In this document: in pieces, positions 25,007-36,199 of the stretch
Layout of the letters: every line of letters starts with the position of its first letter
Position numbering within the stretch: the first letter of the stretch is position 1
Source of the DNA: Amborella trichopoda
Lineage: Eukaryota; Streptophyta; Magnoliopsida; Amborellales; Amborellaceae
DNA: 64,000 nucleotides
Assembly: GCF_000471905.2 (NCBI RefSeq)
Contig: NW_006500337.1
Location: 76,651-140,650 of the forward strand
Reading direction: 5' to 3'
Made by a program: the position numbers and the translations under genes
The notes under the pieces: model-generated
What the model was told of the DNA's origin: nothing
Database searches by the model: none
What the model saw: only the letters and a program-made list of their open reading frames with translations

Positions 25007-25771
25007 TTAAATGCCTCGAGCTAACATTTCTGCATATTCTCTGATCGATCGCTGCCTTTGAAGCTGCATCTCTTCGCGAAACCGGCTAATAAAAGCCTCT
25101 GCCCTCAGATCCACCCCCCATGGGGACGTGCCCTCAATCGAACTAGTTGCGCCCAAAACCGAGTCCTTGTCGGACCCACTAGCACTAGCCAATGAGCCCA
25201 CCTCGGACTTAGTTGCGCCCCACATCGAGCCCTTACCGGATGCAGTTCCACTCACAACTGAGCCCATCTCTAACTTTGCTCCAACCCCAATTGAGCCCAA
25301 CTTGGGCACACTTGAACTCCCCATCAAGCCTAGCATCGCCCCAGGTGCACCATGTATAGAGCCCAGTAAGGAACTGGATGCACCCACCATTGAGCCCGAC
25401 ATGGACCCAGTTGCACCCACCGCTGAGCCCTTCTCATTCTCCTGGCTCGCCCCACGAAGCTTAGCTGATGGTTCGATGGCATTGGATGAGCTCACGCGCC
25501 AACTAAAGAGCTCTTCAACATAAACCGGAGAGAAGTGCCGTTGATGATATCGAAGGATCGTAGTTCGACTCTTAATCCTCTTCTTATGTACCCTGAGAAT
25601 AGGTTTAGCCTCGTTAATGGCCTTCTTAAGGCCCTTGTTCAGGCTATGTTTGCCTTTGTTCAAGGCCTCAGATCTGTTTAACTTGTATATCTTTTTCTTC
25701 AGAGAAGACCTGAGGCCTCTCCATGCCTTCTTCACAGGGACCAGCTTCTTCCCAATTTTCAAGCAAGACAT
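25007..25771 (-). CDS. DUF761-domain plant protein
   Basis: Single-exon frame of 254 aa, ATG at 25771-25769 and TAA at 25009-25007. The N-terminus (residues 1-75) is very basic (KKLVPVKKAWRGLRSSLKKK). Residues about 110-215 are a low-complexity stretch in which GS and GA recur every few residues with no bulky hydrophobic core. The C-terminus, VDLRAEAFISRFREEMQLQR followed by MLARGI, matches the short DUF761 motif found at the C-terminus of many plant-only proteins of poorly known function (family knowledge). No signal peptide or membrane segment is seen. A GA-rich tract (on the coding strand) lies just upstream, probably in the 5' UTR. The frame is intact and codon use is gene-like, so I take it as real; its function is not known. 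Confidence 0.85.
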   Translation of the reverse strand: MSCLKIGKKLVPVKKAWRGLRSSLKKKIYKLNRSEALNKGKHSLNKGLKKAINEAKPILRVHKKRIKSRTTILRYHQRHFSPVYVEELFSWRVSSSNAIEPSAKLRGASQENEKGSAVGATGSMSGSMVGASSSLLGSIHGAPGAMLGLMGSSSVPKLGSIGVGAKLEMGSVVSGTASGKGSMWGATKSEVGSLASASGSDKDSVLGATSSIEGTSPWGVDLRAEAFISRFREEMQLQRQRSIREYAEMLARGI

Positions 25772-26154
25772 AGAACGCTCAAGGAGCCCTCTCTCTCTCT
25801 CTCTCTCTCTCTAGGGTTGTTTGCAAAGATGTCTCTCTCTCTCTCTCTTGCTAGGATTGTTGTTTGCAGAGACGTATCTCTCTCTTGCTATGGTAGTTTG
25901 CAAAGATGTGTAAATGCTTGATGGATTGCATGCTTTATATTGAAGTTGGTCTCTCTCAACAAATCTCTCTCTCTCTATAAACAAACAAATTTTGGGGAGG
26001 AAGTACGCTAAGTATTTCTTTTTCATTTTGTTTCTGACACTCTTGGTTTTACTTTTTTGTACATTTTGATCTCTGAACGCAATCCTAGTTTTCCCCATCC
26101 ATACTTCCACTAGAGTCACTAGTATAATAATCTTCTGAAATAGCTTGCAAGGCA
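25772..26154. other. 5' flank of the DUF761 gene, CT-rich
   Basis: On the plus strand this holds CT microsatellites at 25789-25812 and 25833-25848, and TTGTTTGCAGAGAC-like blocks repeated three times between about 25815 and 25910. This would be the promoter and 5' UTR of the minus-strand gene; no TATA box could be fixed with confidence. Confidence 0.4.
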
Positions 26155-26520
26155 TGCTCTAGCAGGAGCGTACTGTAGATTAGCTACCTCGGTCAAAAGA
26201 GCTACTTGGGAGGATATTTTGATATGAAATTTTGGGAACCACCTAATAATTCTAATCCTTTGATGATGAATAGTTTTCAAATAGAAAAATTGAATTTTTA
26301 GTTATTCAATACTTAGATCTTGCCTTGCAGAAATTGGATGGTCACTGTTTAATCTTGGGATGATCAGGTTTTTCCAAGCACATAAAGTATACAATATGAA
26401 CTTATTTATTTTTTTATTTTTATTTTCTAAGGTTTGTCATATCCACAAAATTTGAAGTCAAATGCTACTAGTTTGAGTTTTACATGAAGGAGCAAATGGA
26501 TAGTATGCTCCTATTGCGCA
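26155..26520 (+). mobile_element. MITE with TATGCTCC ends, copy 1
   Basis: Starts CTCTAGCAGGAGCGTACTG and ends GATAGTATGCTCC. The interior has TTTTGGGAACCACCTAATAA and ATACTTAGATCTTGCCTT, which recur at 48808-49175 and 50319-50630 and, inverted, at about 52318-52745. Four copies in the window show that it is a dispersed family. Confidence 0.55.
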
Positions 26521-28930
26521 GCAACCTTTCCAACTTTATAATTTTTTTTCTTTTTTGGTTTTTTTCACAGAGAGAGAGAGAGAGAGACTTGGTTACCAAT
26601 TCTATTTGTTCTCAAATATGAAACATTGATACTGTGTCCATATTTTTTTGTGCGTAATTATATGTTCACAAACTCTTAATATAAGAGTCATGTTTGACAA
26701 TGTAGAAGCACATACGCTTCTTAAAAATTGTTTTTACCATCCTACTATAAAAGTACATCATATCATCTAAAATTACACACCCTCGCTTTTTAATTATATA
26801 TTAACATTCTTTGTTTTTACAACCAATTTTGAAATGGTCACAATGTCAATTAATGGCACATATATTTGTATGTGTCACTTCAAATGTTTGTTAGAGATTA
26901 GGGGCCACTTTTGAAGTATGATCCAAGAAATCTAGTCATGTTTGTAAATTCTAAAGGCATGATGGAATGTGAGGTTATTAGATGGCATTGCTTTTCTCTG
27001 TCTAAGTGGGAGGTGAAAGTAGGAGGTGCTTTGCATGTTGGAGAGATTCTTTGGTTGCTTAAAAGTTAAGAGATGTGATCACAAGGCTGTTTTATCCCTT
27101 TACTTGCTTTGCTTACTCATTTAATCAAATATAAGCATATGCTTTCTCCATATTATTTATTTCTCCTAAAGTATGCTGCATTGTTTTTTTCTTTATTCTC
27201 AACTAACAGTCAAATTTTGGAGTTTCATTGTTCTGGCAGGAACCAAAATCTGAATTTTTTGTGTTTCAAACATAATCAGGAACATTCCGTGAATATAAAG
27301 TTTAGTACAAGGGAATAGAATAGGACTGCATGAGATGAGACCGTTATTTTTTACGCACGGACGTCACAAACACCTCAAGCTGTCAAATGTAAAATTAGTC
27401 CACCGGGGTGCATATCCCTACAGGTTTTAAAAATTTTCATTCTTGGATTGTGATTGCAGTCAATAGTATACCTTCAGTTGCCCAATTTCAGACTAGAGGT
27501 GATTGACCTATTTAAATCTGAGATAAAACATAAGACATCTTATTCTATATTTATGAGCTAGTACAGAATTGGCAATAACTAATCATCAAGCCCAAGCCCG
27601 ATTCTTCCCAAACAAAATTTATTGTTTTAATATGATTATTTCTAAAAGAGATTCAGAATTTTATATCCAAGAAATCCTCCTAAGAGAGTCTTTTACATAA
27701 GGGAGTAAGTATACAGTGTAAGAAGCACTCTTTATAATAAAATATCCTATTGTTTGTTGGGATTTGTTTTATGCAATGTGAATGAATGAGTTGAAATTTT
27801 ACCATAATGAACTGTTGTTAAGATGTCTTTATTTATGGAAAGAAAGTATATATGATAAGACCATTTTCTTTTGATTCAAAGAGGTTACAATTACTTTTAA
27901 GTTGTTAGATATGAAAGCGAGGTGTACTATTGACCAAACTCAAATTCTAAAAAAAAAGTTTTTGAGCTTTATGACACAAGAAGTTACTAGAATTCACGTA
28001 TCACGGTTAGGGATGAATGTGACATCCTTATACTAAAAATAAATGATTTTATAGTATGCAATGTCGTCTGAAAAACTTGCTACAATTTTCTGAACCTCAA
28101 GACAAGATAAATACAATGGTTGAACTTTCATTCAATTTCTTTGAAAAGTGCCAAGGCCCGACTTGAGCAAGAATTCAAATGAAGTGATAAAAAAAAATTC
28201 CCCATTTTATCGCTCTTTTAGGGTTCAAAACGTGGTTGAAAAGTTAATCCAAAAGATTGTATACTCTTGCTAGAGCATATTGTGTGTTGACTTCCTCATG
28301 TAAATTCTTGTCTAAGAGCATTATTAAGACCTTAAATTTTAGATACGTATCCTTCCCAACCTAGCCATCCACCTCAAGATATGTATCCTTTTCAACCAAT
28401 CTACATGGCCAAATCTAAGTATTCAAAAATTTATAATTCGATTTCTTTATTGAAAGCATCACGACTAAGACTAAATCCTAAACTCTGAAATCGAAAAATC
28501 CATGCTGAGTACGTCTTTTGGTCTTGTAAATGTACAGCATGCTCCTGTGCGAGTGCAACATCTCTACTCAAAAGCTAAAAACCATATCAGATACACTCTC
28601 TCAGGTACACATGAGCATATGCCTGCACACAAATAAAAGAAACAAAAAGAAAGTAAGAAAATAATTCTTTAGAAGAAGGAAATGTTGAAGGTAGTTATTC
28701 TTGGCTTTTATAAATGCATCATTCCGATTACTTTTGAGTGGAGGAGACCGACCTCTTTTTGGAGCCTGCCTACAACTGTGGCCCGGCTTTGACCATCGTG
28801 CTTGACCTTGGAATCTTACATATGTCCTCCATACTCCTCTCCATTTTGTTGCTAAGCATTTTTCTTCATAAAATCAGTAGGAGCATAGTATACATTTACT
28901 CATTTTTGTTGCAAATTACATGTTCATTGG
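26521..28930. other. intergenic DNA with one MITE
   Basis: No gene recognised. A copy of the GTATAC...GTATGC MITE lies at 27845-28059. A GA run is at about 26572-26587. The remainder is AT-rich and featureless to my reading. Confidence 0.4.
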
Positions 28931-29060
28931 TTGAAAGTACGAGAAAAGATATAAAGACTTATGACTTCATTGAAGATATGACATTTAATAGAGCAGAATG
29001 ACAGACTAAGATTTGTGTACTGACCTCAATTAGTTAGATAAAAGACTTTGATGATGATGA
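28930..29060 (+). mobile_element. 5'-truncated RTE-type LINE tail
   Basis: AGATATAAAGACTTATGACT, ATAGAGCAGAATGACAG, CCTCAATTAGTTAGATAAAA and TTTGATGATGATGAG follow in the order seen in the 31540-32085 RTE fragment. Confidence 0.65.
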
Positions 29061-30483
29061 GATTACATGCTCTTGTTCTCGTGACACAAGGTCTTTGGTC
29101 TCATGTTACAAGGTCTTTGCTCTCATGTCGAGACCCTAACACAGAGGACATTGGTCATGTATAAATGTCGAGAAATCATTGGGGGTACTTGAGGGGACTG
29201 GGACTTGAACTCAACTCAGGTGTTGACACCTCAACATGGGGGACATCAGTGACGTAGTGTTGAGAAACTTGCGACATTTATAGACACCGACACCGACACC
29301 AGTTAACACTTCCCCTGGGATATTTTTTAGGACCCAAATTTTGGAATGTAACTTCCTTAGTCTTCTGTTTTTAGAACCCAAACTTTCGGGAAGTAAATAC
29401 CTCAACCTAGCCTTCAACCTTAAATAAATTGAAAGAGAATAAAAAGGAAAAATAAAATTAATACCACTCTACTGTGCCTGTTAAAGAGTTTTTAAAACTG
29501 AATATGAGCTGTCCAATTTTTGGACTATTAGATCTAGCTATTTAGGAACTCAAAACGCATCCTGTATTTTACAGAAATTTATGTGCGAAGAGAGTAAAAA
29601 TTATGCAATTACCCTTTGTTCAAGATTTTTCAAACACTTTACAATGAGGTCCTTTTTTTTTTATTTTTTTTTTCTTTTCAAATTTGGCCTGGTTCAATGT
29701 TTTCAAAATCAAAATGCTTTTTTAATTGTTTCATTTTTTGCCATTTGTGGGGCTGTCCAATGCATAAGATATCAAACCACCCTATTTTTGGTGCGGTTAG
29801 ATATTAGTAACATTGAACCGCTCAAATTTTCCTTTCTTCTTTTTTAATTTAAATGCAATCTCTGATGTTTAAACATCAAACCATCTCATTTAAACCCACC
29901 ATATGAAATGATAGGGCGGTCTGACATCTGAGGCATTGGACTGCCAAATAAACAACAAATGTTTTTCAAATTTTTTTTGTAAATGATGGGGTTTGATGTT
30001 CTCAACAAACTTGATAAAAATAAAAAAGCAAAGAAGAAAGGCCTCATAGTAAAACTTTAGAAAATATGAACCAAAGGGTAATTCTTCAAATTTAACCAGG
30101 TCCCCACATAAAATTCCCTTTATTTTTAACATCATCTAACAATTCTAAAGTAAATCATAAAATAGTAAAAACGAAGAAATCTCTTCTATGGAGACCATTT
30201 GCCAGAGGAAGCAGGTACATAACGTGCTCCTGCAGGAGTACACGCTCAACTTATAATCATATGTATCAATTTAGGTTTCAAATGGGGTTTTCAAATTGGG
30301 TGGGTTGGGGTTACCTTATACACAAAAGATGTGTGATAGGCCTCCTTTGCCACTTTTGGGGTTTACAAATTGGGTGGGTTGGGGTTCCTTTGCCACTTCT
30401 GGCATTGTGGAATATGATTGTGCAGTTATCCATTCCAATATTCTATTCCAATGTAGAGTACAAATGGTACCCATTTGTCCCAA
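29061..30483. other. intergenic DNA, no gene recognised
   Basis: Contains GCTCCTGCAGGAG at 30214-30226, a palindromic end of the TATGCTCC family, and a near-duplicate block at 30295-30385 around AAATTGGGTGGGTTGGGGTT. Nothing coding is supported. Confidence 0.35.
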
Positions 30484-30836
30484 GGTTGTGGTTGTATAAG
30501 GATGAAGCTCTAAACGATCAAAGTAAGACGTACTTTCAAATAGTATCGAAAGATGTTTTAGTACCAAAAATACTTATGATGGTTTGAAATTTTATTTTCA
30601 TCTTTAATTATAAAATTTAAAGCTTCGAAAATAGTCTAAATCATGTAGATCTATGATAATGCATTACAAGATACACTATTTCTAATATTTGAAGTCCATA
30701 TTTTTTTTCACCTCTATATATCTCAAAGTCCAGGATTTGAAAATTTTTCGACATTAAAACAGCTTCTTGCAGTGAATTTTTTGAGGTTCGCCTTAATTTG
30801 ATTGTTTAGAGACTCAATTTTTTATACACTTTTCCC
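30484..30836 (+). mobile_element. Mutator-type MITE, copy E
   Basis: Begins GGTTGTGGTTGTATAAGG and ends ATACACTTTTCCC. Flanked by TTGTCCCAA (30475-30483) and TTGTCCCCA (30837-30845), 8 of 9 matching. The interior shares the family core with a GCTCTAAACGATCAAA inner-terminal block. Confidence 0.75.
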
Positions 30837-31539
30837 TTGTCCCCATGGTGCCTTGGTTCATTCGTCCTTTCATCTTCTATTTGACAACATTCTGAACAGG
30901 AAATCCCTCTCTCTCTCTCTCCTATTTGACAACATTTTGGATTGAGAATCTCTCTCTCTCTCGTACTTCTATTAGATAATATTTTGGACTGAGAAGCTCT
31001 GTCTTTTATTTTTCCTTTTTTTTTTAGGAAAATTATTTTGGCGAGCTTTTGCTCAAAAGCAGTCTCCTTCGAAATTATCTTTAATTGTGAGTTTTGAAAC
31101 AGGCAGCTTGGAATATTGCCATAGCCCCACACAAACTTCCCAAAAAACCAAAAATTTGCAAACCCTTAATGCCATATCTCGCTTTTGATGATTATAGTCA
31201 TTACGACATTTTTATACTAAAAGTAAACAGTCTTTAAGGTATACAATCTCTTGTATTAAATAGCATTCAAATACTAAAAACATTTCCCATGACTGAATAA
31301 TTCATATTTGTGTTTCAAAAATTTACTAATAACAAAAGCTAAAATATTTTGTGATCCTACAAGAGTGTATTGTATATTTATTCCATGGGGAAAAACACTA
31401 GGAATATTTTTACAAGTACACAATTTGAGGATTTAATTTTAGGAACAGCTCCCAACCTATAATATTTGGATTGAACAAAATTCATCAACTATTTGGATAG
31501 CCACATCTATTTTTGGACTGAAAATGGGCTACGGGATTT
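30837..31539. other. intergenic DNA with CT runs
   Basis: A short block around CTATTTGACAACATTTTGGA is repeated three times between about 30875 and 30990, each followed by a CT run. No gene recognised. Confidence 0.4.
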
Positions 31540-32085
31540 TGTCAGGCCCGGCGTTAGAGATGTGCAACTGGAATTTTATGTGATTGCCGCATACCAATGA
31601 AGCTAAAAGGCAAATTCTATAAGACAACTTTGAAATCAACTTTACTATATGGGACAGAATGTTGAACAATCAAAAAACAATATACTTATAAAATGAGTGT
31701 AGCAGAGATGATGATGTTGAGACGAATGAGTTGCAAGACAAGAAGGGATAGAAATTGAAATGAATACATTTGAGAAAATTTAAGTGTAGAACCAATAAGC
31801 GATAAAATGAAAGAGAGTGGACTTAAGTGAACTAACCATGTATTGTGTAGACCCAATAAAACACCATTTAGGATGTGCGAGTTAGTTCAAGTGAAAAGCT
31901 CAAAAGGATAAGAGATAAACTCAAACGGATATAGTTGGAAGTAACGAGCAAAGATATGAAGACTTATGGCTTCACTGAAGGTATTGCACATAATATAGCA
32001 GAATAACGGATCGGGATTCATGTAGCCGACCCCAATTAATTGGGAAAAAGCTTTGACGATGATAATGATGACGACTACAAAATAC
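31540..32085 (+). mobile_element. RTE-type LINE, 3' part of reverse transcriptase and tail
   Basis: Translation of about 31600-31850 gives the RTE-clade pattern LYGTECWTIKKQ and KMSVAEMMMLRRMS, followed by EPISDKMKESGLK. This is the end of the reverse transcriptase frame and connector typical of plant RTE LINEs. The tail has GCCGACCCCAATTAATTGGG and AAAGCTTTGACGATGATAATG. The frame is broken and the 5' end truncated. Confidence 0.75.
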
Positions 32086-33063
32086 AACACGAGGGGCAGA
32101 ACTAAAGCTCGCCTGGTCCAGGCTTGGCCCGGCACATTCATTGCCCTAGTCTATTTAATATTTCAAAACCTTTATCTTTTTTTTTAAATATTGAAAATAT
32201 TCATTTTGTGATTTTGAAATGAATTCCAAAATTCCATATAAATACTTATTCATAAGTAAGTCTTTTATTCGAGAGAGTCAGTGTAGAGTGCTCAAATAAA
32301 ACAATTGAGTGCATAGTGCTCTAACAAAAGAAAACAAATATATGCTATTGGTCTTTCCTAACAAAAATATAAACACTCCAGGACAAAAGGAACAAAAATA
32401 AGAGAGAAGATCTATAAACACAAAAAATGAAGAAGACAAAAAACAAACGTTACAAAATGTCACCGCACTAACACAAACGATTACGAACTTTCACCATTTC
32501 ATTTATGAACTACACAACAATTGTTCTCAATAATAATAAATCTATAAAGTAGATAAAAACAAATATAGAACAACCTTGCGGATTTCCACGTACAATATCT
32601 ACGGTTTTGGTTGCATCTACGATCATCCACGAAGAAAACCAACCATGATTACACGATTACATCCTCCCTTTGCAAAGTATACAGATAGTGACAAGTGGGT
32701 GCCTAAACTTTGGGTTAAATCATATATATAGAGAAAAGAATAAAATTAAAATAGAATATTCACTATAAAAAAGTGGGACTTAGTACAAAATATAAAATAT
32801 ATAGGACTATTTTAAATTTTTGAAAATAAAAAAGGGATTTTTTAGTTAATTTCCCTATTTTTTATTTGTTAATATCAATTTATATTTAAAACTCATTAAT
32901 GGAAAAAATATAGGCTATGATTTTTAAAGTAATGAATTAACGGGTTGGTTTTTTTTCTCGAGCAATTTACAGATAGACATAAAATAAATTTGGAATAAGA
33001 AATTAGGACATTTTATTGCGAGGTCCAAAATTTGTTAGTTTTACCCCATTTTGAGTTTCCAAC
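32086..33063. other. intergenic DNA, no gene recognised
   Basis: About 32095-32150 is GC-rich (CTGGTCCAGGCTTGGCCCGG, then TTCATTGCCC) and resembles an end of the GGTGGCAATGG elements. The rest is AT-rich with nothing recognisable. Confidence 0.3.
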
Positions 33064-33207
33064 TATCAAACCACTCAAAACACAATGAAACTAAGTGTTT
33101 GAAGGTCCAACTTTCGAACTGCTTGAACACTTTGTATCAAACCACTCAAAACACAATGAAACTAAGTGTTTGAAGGTCCAACTTTCGAACTGCTTGAACA
33201 CTTTGTA
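33064..33207. repeat. perfect 71-bp tandem duplication
   Basis: The unit starting TATCAAACCACTCAAAAC occupies 33064-33134 and is repeated without change at 33135-33205. The lack of any difference indicates a recent duplication or an assembly artefact. Confidence 0.85.
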
Positions 33208-33676
33208 TTTTTGTGTTGACCCATTAAAAAATTAGACTCTCGAACTAGGGATAAAGTTCGAATAAAAAACTAAAAAATTTAAGGCCTCACACCTAAAACA
33301 TGAACCAGATTTTAATTCTGAAAATTATTTTGGGTCAGTACATAAATTCTCCTTTTTTCATTTAAAAATTTGGAACAAGACCTTACACTTATATATCAAG
33401 CATCAATGAATATATTTAAAGAATATATAGTTTTAAGATAACCAATTTCGATCTTCATCGTTTATCCGTGTTCTGGATTGCATAAAATTTGGTTCAGGGA
33501 ACAGGGAACATGATGTATGATAGGGAGTGAGAAGGTTGGTGATAGATGGGCATTTTATTTTGTATTATATTTTATTTGAACCAATTCAAAGGAAAAAAAA
33601 ACTAGTAAAATAAAATGAACAGAAACAAAGATAAAAACAACAAAGTAGTTTGTTTTGCAACACGATTGCATTCACT

Positions 33677-33803
33677 TTTTGCAAGGTGTATACATTAACA
33701 TGACAATTTTGCAAGGTGTACGCATTAACTTGCCATGCAACAGATCAATGCTGCCACATGACTTCTCTCAAACAAGATTCCCCGTCCCACCACCCTATAT
33801 AAG
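33677..33803 (+). promoter_or_regulatory. legumin promoter: 30-bp tandem repeat, RY/legumin box, TATA box
   Basis: TATATAAG at 33796-33803 lies about 70 bp before the legumin ATG. GCCATGCAA at 33732-33740 contains the RY element CATGCA, the core of the legumin box bound by B3 factors such as FUS3 and ABI3 (established). Just upstream, TTTTGCAAGGTGTA occurs twice at a 30-bp spacing (33677 and 33707). The arrangement fits seed-specific expression. Confidence 0.7.
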
Positions 33804-33870
33804 CACTTATGACCCCTCACTCTCTTCCCATCTCCTTCGCTTTGAAGTTTTATCCATCTACTTCTAAGTC

Positions 33871-36199
33871 ATGGCTCACACTAAGTCCATACTTACCTTT
33901 GTGCTCTTATCTCTACTTGTTTGTGCTTTTGCTGATAGGCGTCAGTCTCAGAGGAGGCTAAGTGATGCTCAACAATGCCGGATGAATCGGATATCGGGAA
34001 TCCGCCCGACTCGGGTTATTCGATCTGAGGGCGGCATTACTGAGCTCTGGGATGAGGACAGGGATGAGTTCCAATGTGCGGGTGTTGCCGCGACTCGGAA
34101 CACCCTTAATCCCAATTCTCTCTACCTGCCCAGCTTCTCCTCTGCTCCTCAGATAGTTTACATTGAACGAGGTCCTTTTGTCTCCCATTCCTCTTTATAT
34201 ATATATATATATATATTTTGCTAGCACCTCAAAGTTTCCACCAGATATGTTTCTCTTTGTTCTTTATTCTCATAGAAACAAACGTAGGTCATTCAATTGA
34301 TATAGGGTGTCACAACACTTACGGCTTGTTCAAATTTTTGGAAGACGCACGTTTAGAAATCCCATCTTTCAAAGAAGTGGATACCCCAAGTTCTATGATC
34401 CCTAATAGAATTAATGGCATCTACTTTTTATCTTAAATATATAATATATGGCTTGTACTACAAGATCCACTTCTGTGATCCCTAGTAGAATTAATGGCAT
34501 CTACTTTTTATCTTAAATATATAATATATGGCGTGTACTACATGATCCACTTTACTGTAAAATTTCTCCAGTATCAAACTAAATATATAATATATGGCGT
34601 GTACTACATGATCCACTTTACTGTAAAATTTCTCCATTATCAAACATAGAAGTGCTGAAAACGAGTGTTCATGATTGCCATCCACCGAATGCACTCCCAT
34701 TCGTTCTGGAGTACATTGTGTTAATGGTCAATGGACCGGCCCAGTTTGCGAACACTGGTATAAACTCTTGAAACTTGTCCCAAGAAGTCCAAACAAGCTA
34801 ATATAGCCAGCCTTTTCTTGACAGGTAGAGGCATAATTGGATTATCAGCCCCAGGCTGCTCAGAATCATTCCACAGCGGCGAGAGTGGCTCAATCCAACA
34901 CCGGAAGATACGTGGCCAAGGCTTCAGAGACCAACACCAGAAGGTTCAACGTATAGAACGGGGAGATGTCATTGCCATTCCGCCGGGCATAACACACTGG
35001 TGCTACAACGACGACAACTCTGAGGAGCTCGTTGCCTTTACTGTCACCGATGTCACGAGCGACTACAACCAGCTTGACACCAAACAAAGGGTATGGAGAG
35101 AGTTTTCTCATAATGGCATAATAGTCCATTGACTATACAATGTGGGATTATTTTCATGAGCTTTGCATCGGTATAATGGTAAATCTTAATAAAACTAAGC
35201 TGGTGGTAATGGTTTATTTTTTTCCCAGCAATTTTTTATAGCTGGTGGGCAACCTAGGGGCCAAAGGAAGCAGGGAGAGGGAGAGCGGGGGCAAAAAGGG
35301 AGGCAGGAGGGAGAATATGGAGAGGAAGAACAGAGAGGAGAACAAGGTAAAGAGAAATTGATACAGACAATCCTGCCACAGATCGACACGAGGTTCCTAG
35401 CCGAAGCCCTCGACATTCCCATAGAGTTGGCACAGAAGATACAGAGGGAGGATGAGAGGGGCATCATCATTAAGGTCGAGAAGGAGGGGTTGAGAATTCT
35501 GTCCCCCGAGGGCGAGGAGAGAGAAGAGGAGAGAGAAAGAGAGACGGGCCCGAGAGCTAATGTTATTGGGGTTGGCGAGAGGTACTGCAATGCGAAGATT
35601 AGGCAAAACATAGAGTCACTGAGAGAAGCTGACATTTACTCACGCCATGGTGGCCATCTCAAGACCATCAACCGCAGGAACTTGCCTATACTGGACATCT
35701 TGGACATGAGTGCTGCGAAAGTAACCTTGTACTCGGTATGCCCCTCCCTTTCTCTCTCTGTCTCTGTCTCTCACTCTCTCTCAACTCTTGCTGCTGTTTT
35801 CTATACTTACAGGATGCCATCTTGGCCCCACATTGGTCGATAAACGCTCACACGATCGCCTACATCACCCGTGGCGAGGGCCAGATCCAAATTATCGGCA
35901 CCAACGGCCAGAAGGTGATGGATGACAGGGTCCGACAAGGTGATGTGATCATTGTCCCTCAGTTCTTCACATCTATGTGCAAGGCCGGAAGCCAAGGAAT
36001 CGAGTGGATCGCCATCAAGACCTCAGACCTCCCCATGAACAGCCCACTTGTGGGTTACACTTCAGCTATCAAGGGGATGCCCATTGAAGTGCTCACCAAT
36101 GCTTATAGAATCTCAAACCAGCAGGCACAAGATATCAAATATAACAGGGAGGATCAGATCATGATCTTCCCCTCTTCCTCCCGCTCTGCCTCCTCTTGA
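33871..36199 (+). CDS. 11S globulin (legumin) seed storage protein, four exons
   Basis: Exons 33871-34171, 34825-35090, 35229-35735 and 35813-36199, with the classic three-intron legumin layout and GT-AG splice sites; 1461 nt, 486 aa. Residues 1-21 form a signal peptide (SILTFVLLSLLVCAFA). Two cupin barrels follow, acidic chain then basic chain. Conserved cysteines are visible: C36 and C69 (within the acidic chain) and C112, which should pair with C309 at the start of the basic chain. A Glu/Arg/Gly-rich variable region spans about 197-230, another lies at 283-295. The usual Asn-Gly site cut by vacuolar asparaginyl endopeptidase, normally followed by LEE, is replaced here by N300-V301 (PRANVIGVGERYC). 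The protein should be made on rough ER, trimerise, be cut in the protein storage vacuole and assemble into hexamers (family knowledge). AATAAA at 36302-36307 is a likely poly(A) signal. The frame is intact. Confidence 0.95.
34172..34824 (+). repeat. legumin intron 1 with tandem repeats
   Basis: Two 80-bp units start at 34397 and 34477 (GATCCCTAATAGAATTAATG and GATCCCTAGTAGAATTAATG), and an overlapping 66-bp unit starting TAAATATATAATATATGGCG occurs at 34514 and 34580. A TA microsatellite is at about 34196-34216. These are direct duplications within the intron; the splice sites are unaffected. Confidence 0.8.

Noticed and set aside
25128-25523. 131-codon plus-strand frame opposite the DUF761 gene
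   Set aside because: It is the shadow of the low-complexity part; only the minus strand has the conserved C-terminal motif.
35195-35635. 146-codon minus-strand frame in the legumin gene
   Set aside because: It mirrors the Glu/Arg/Gly-rich part of legumin exon 3; strand and family evidence favour the legumin.
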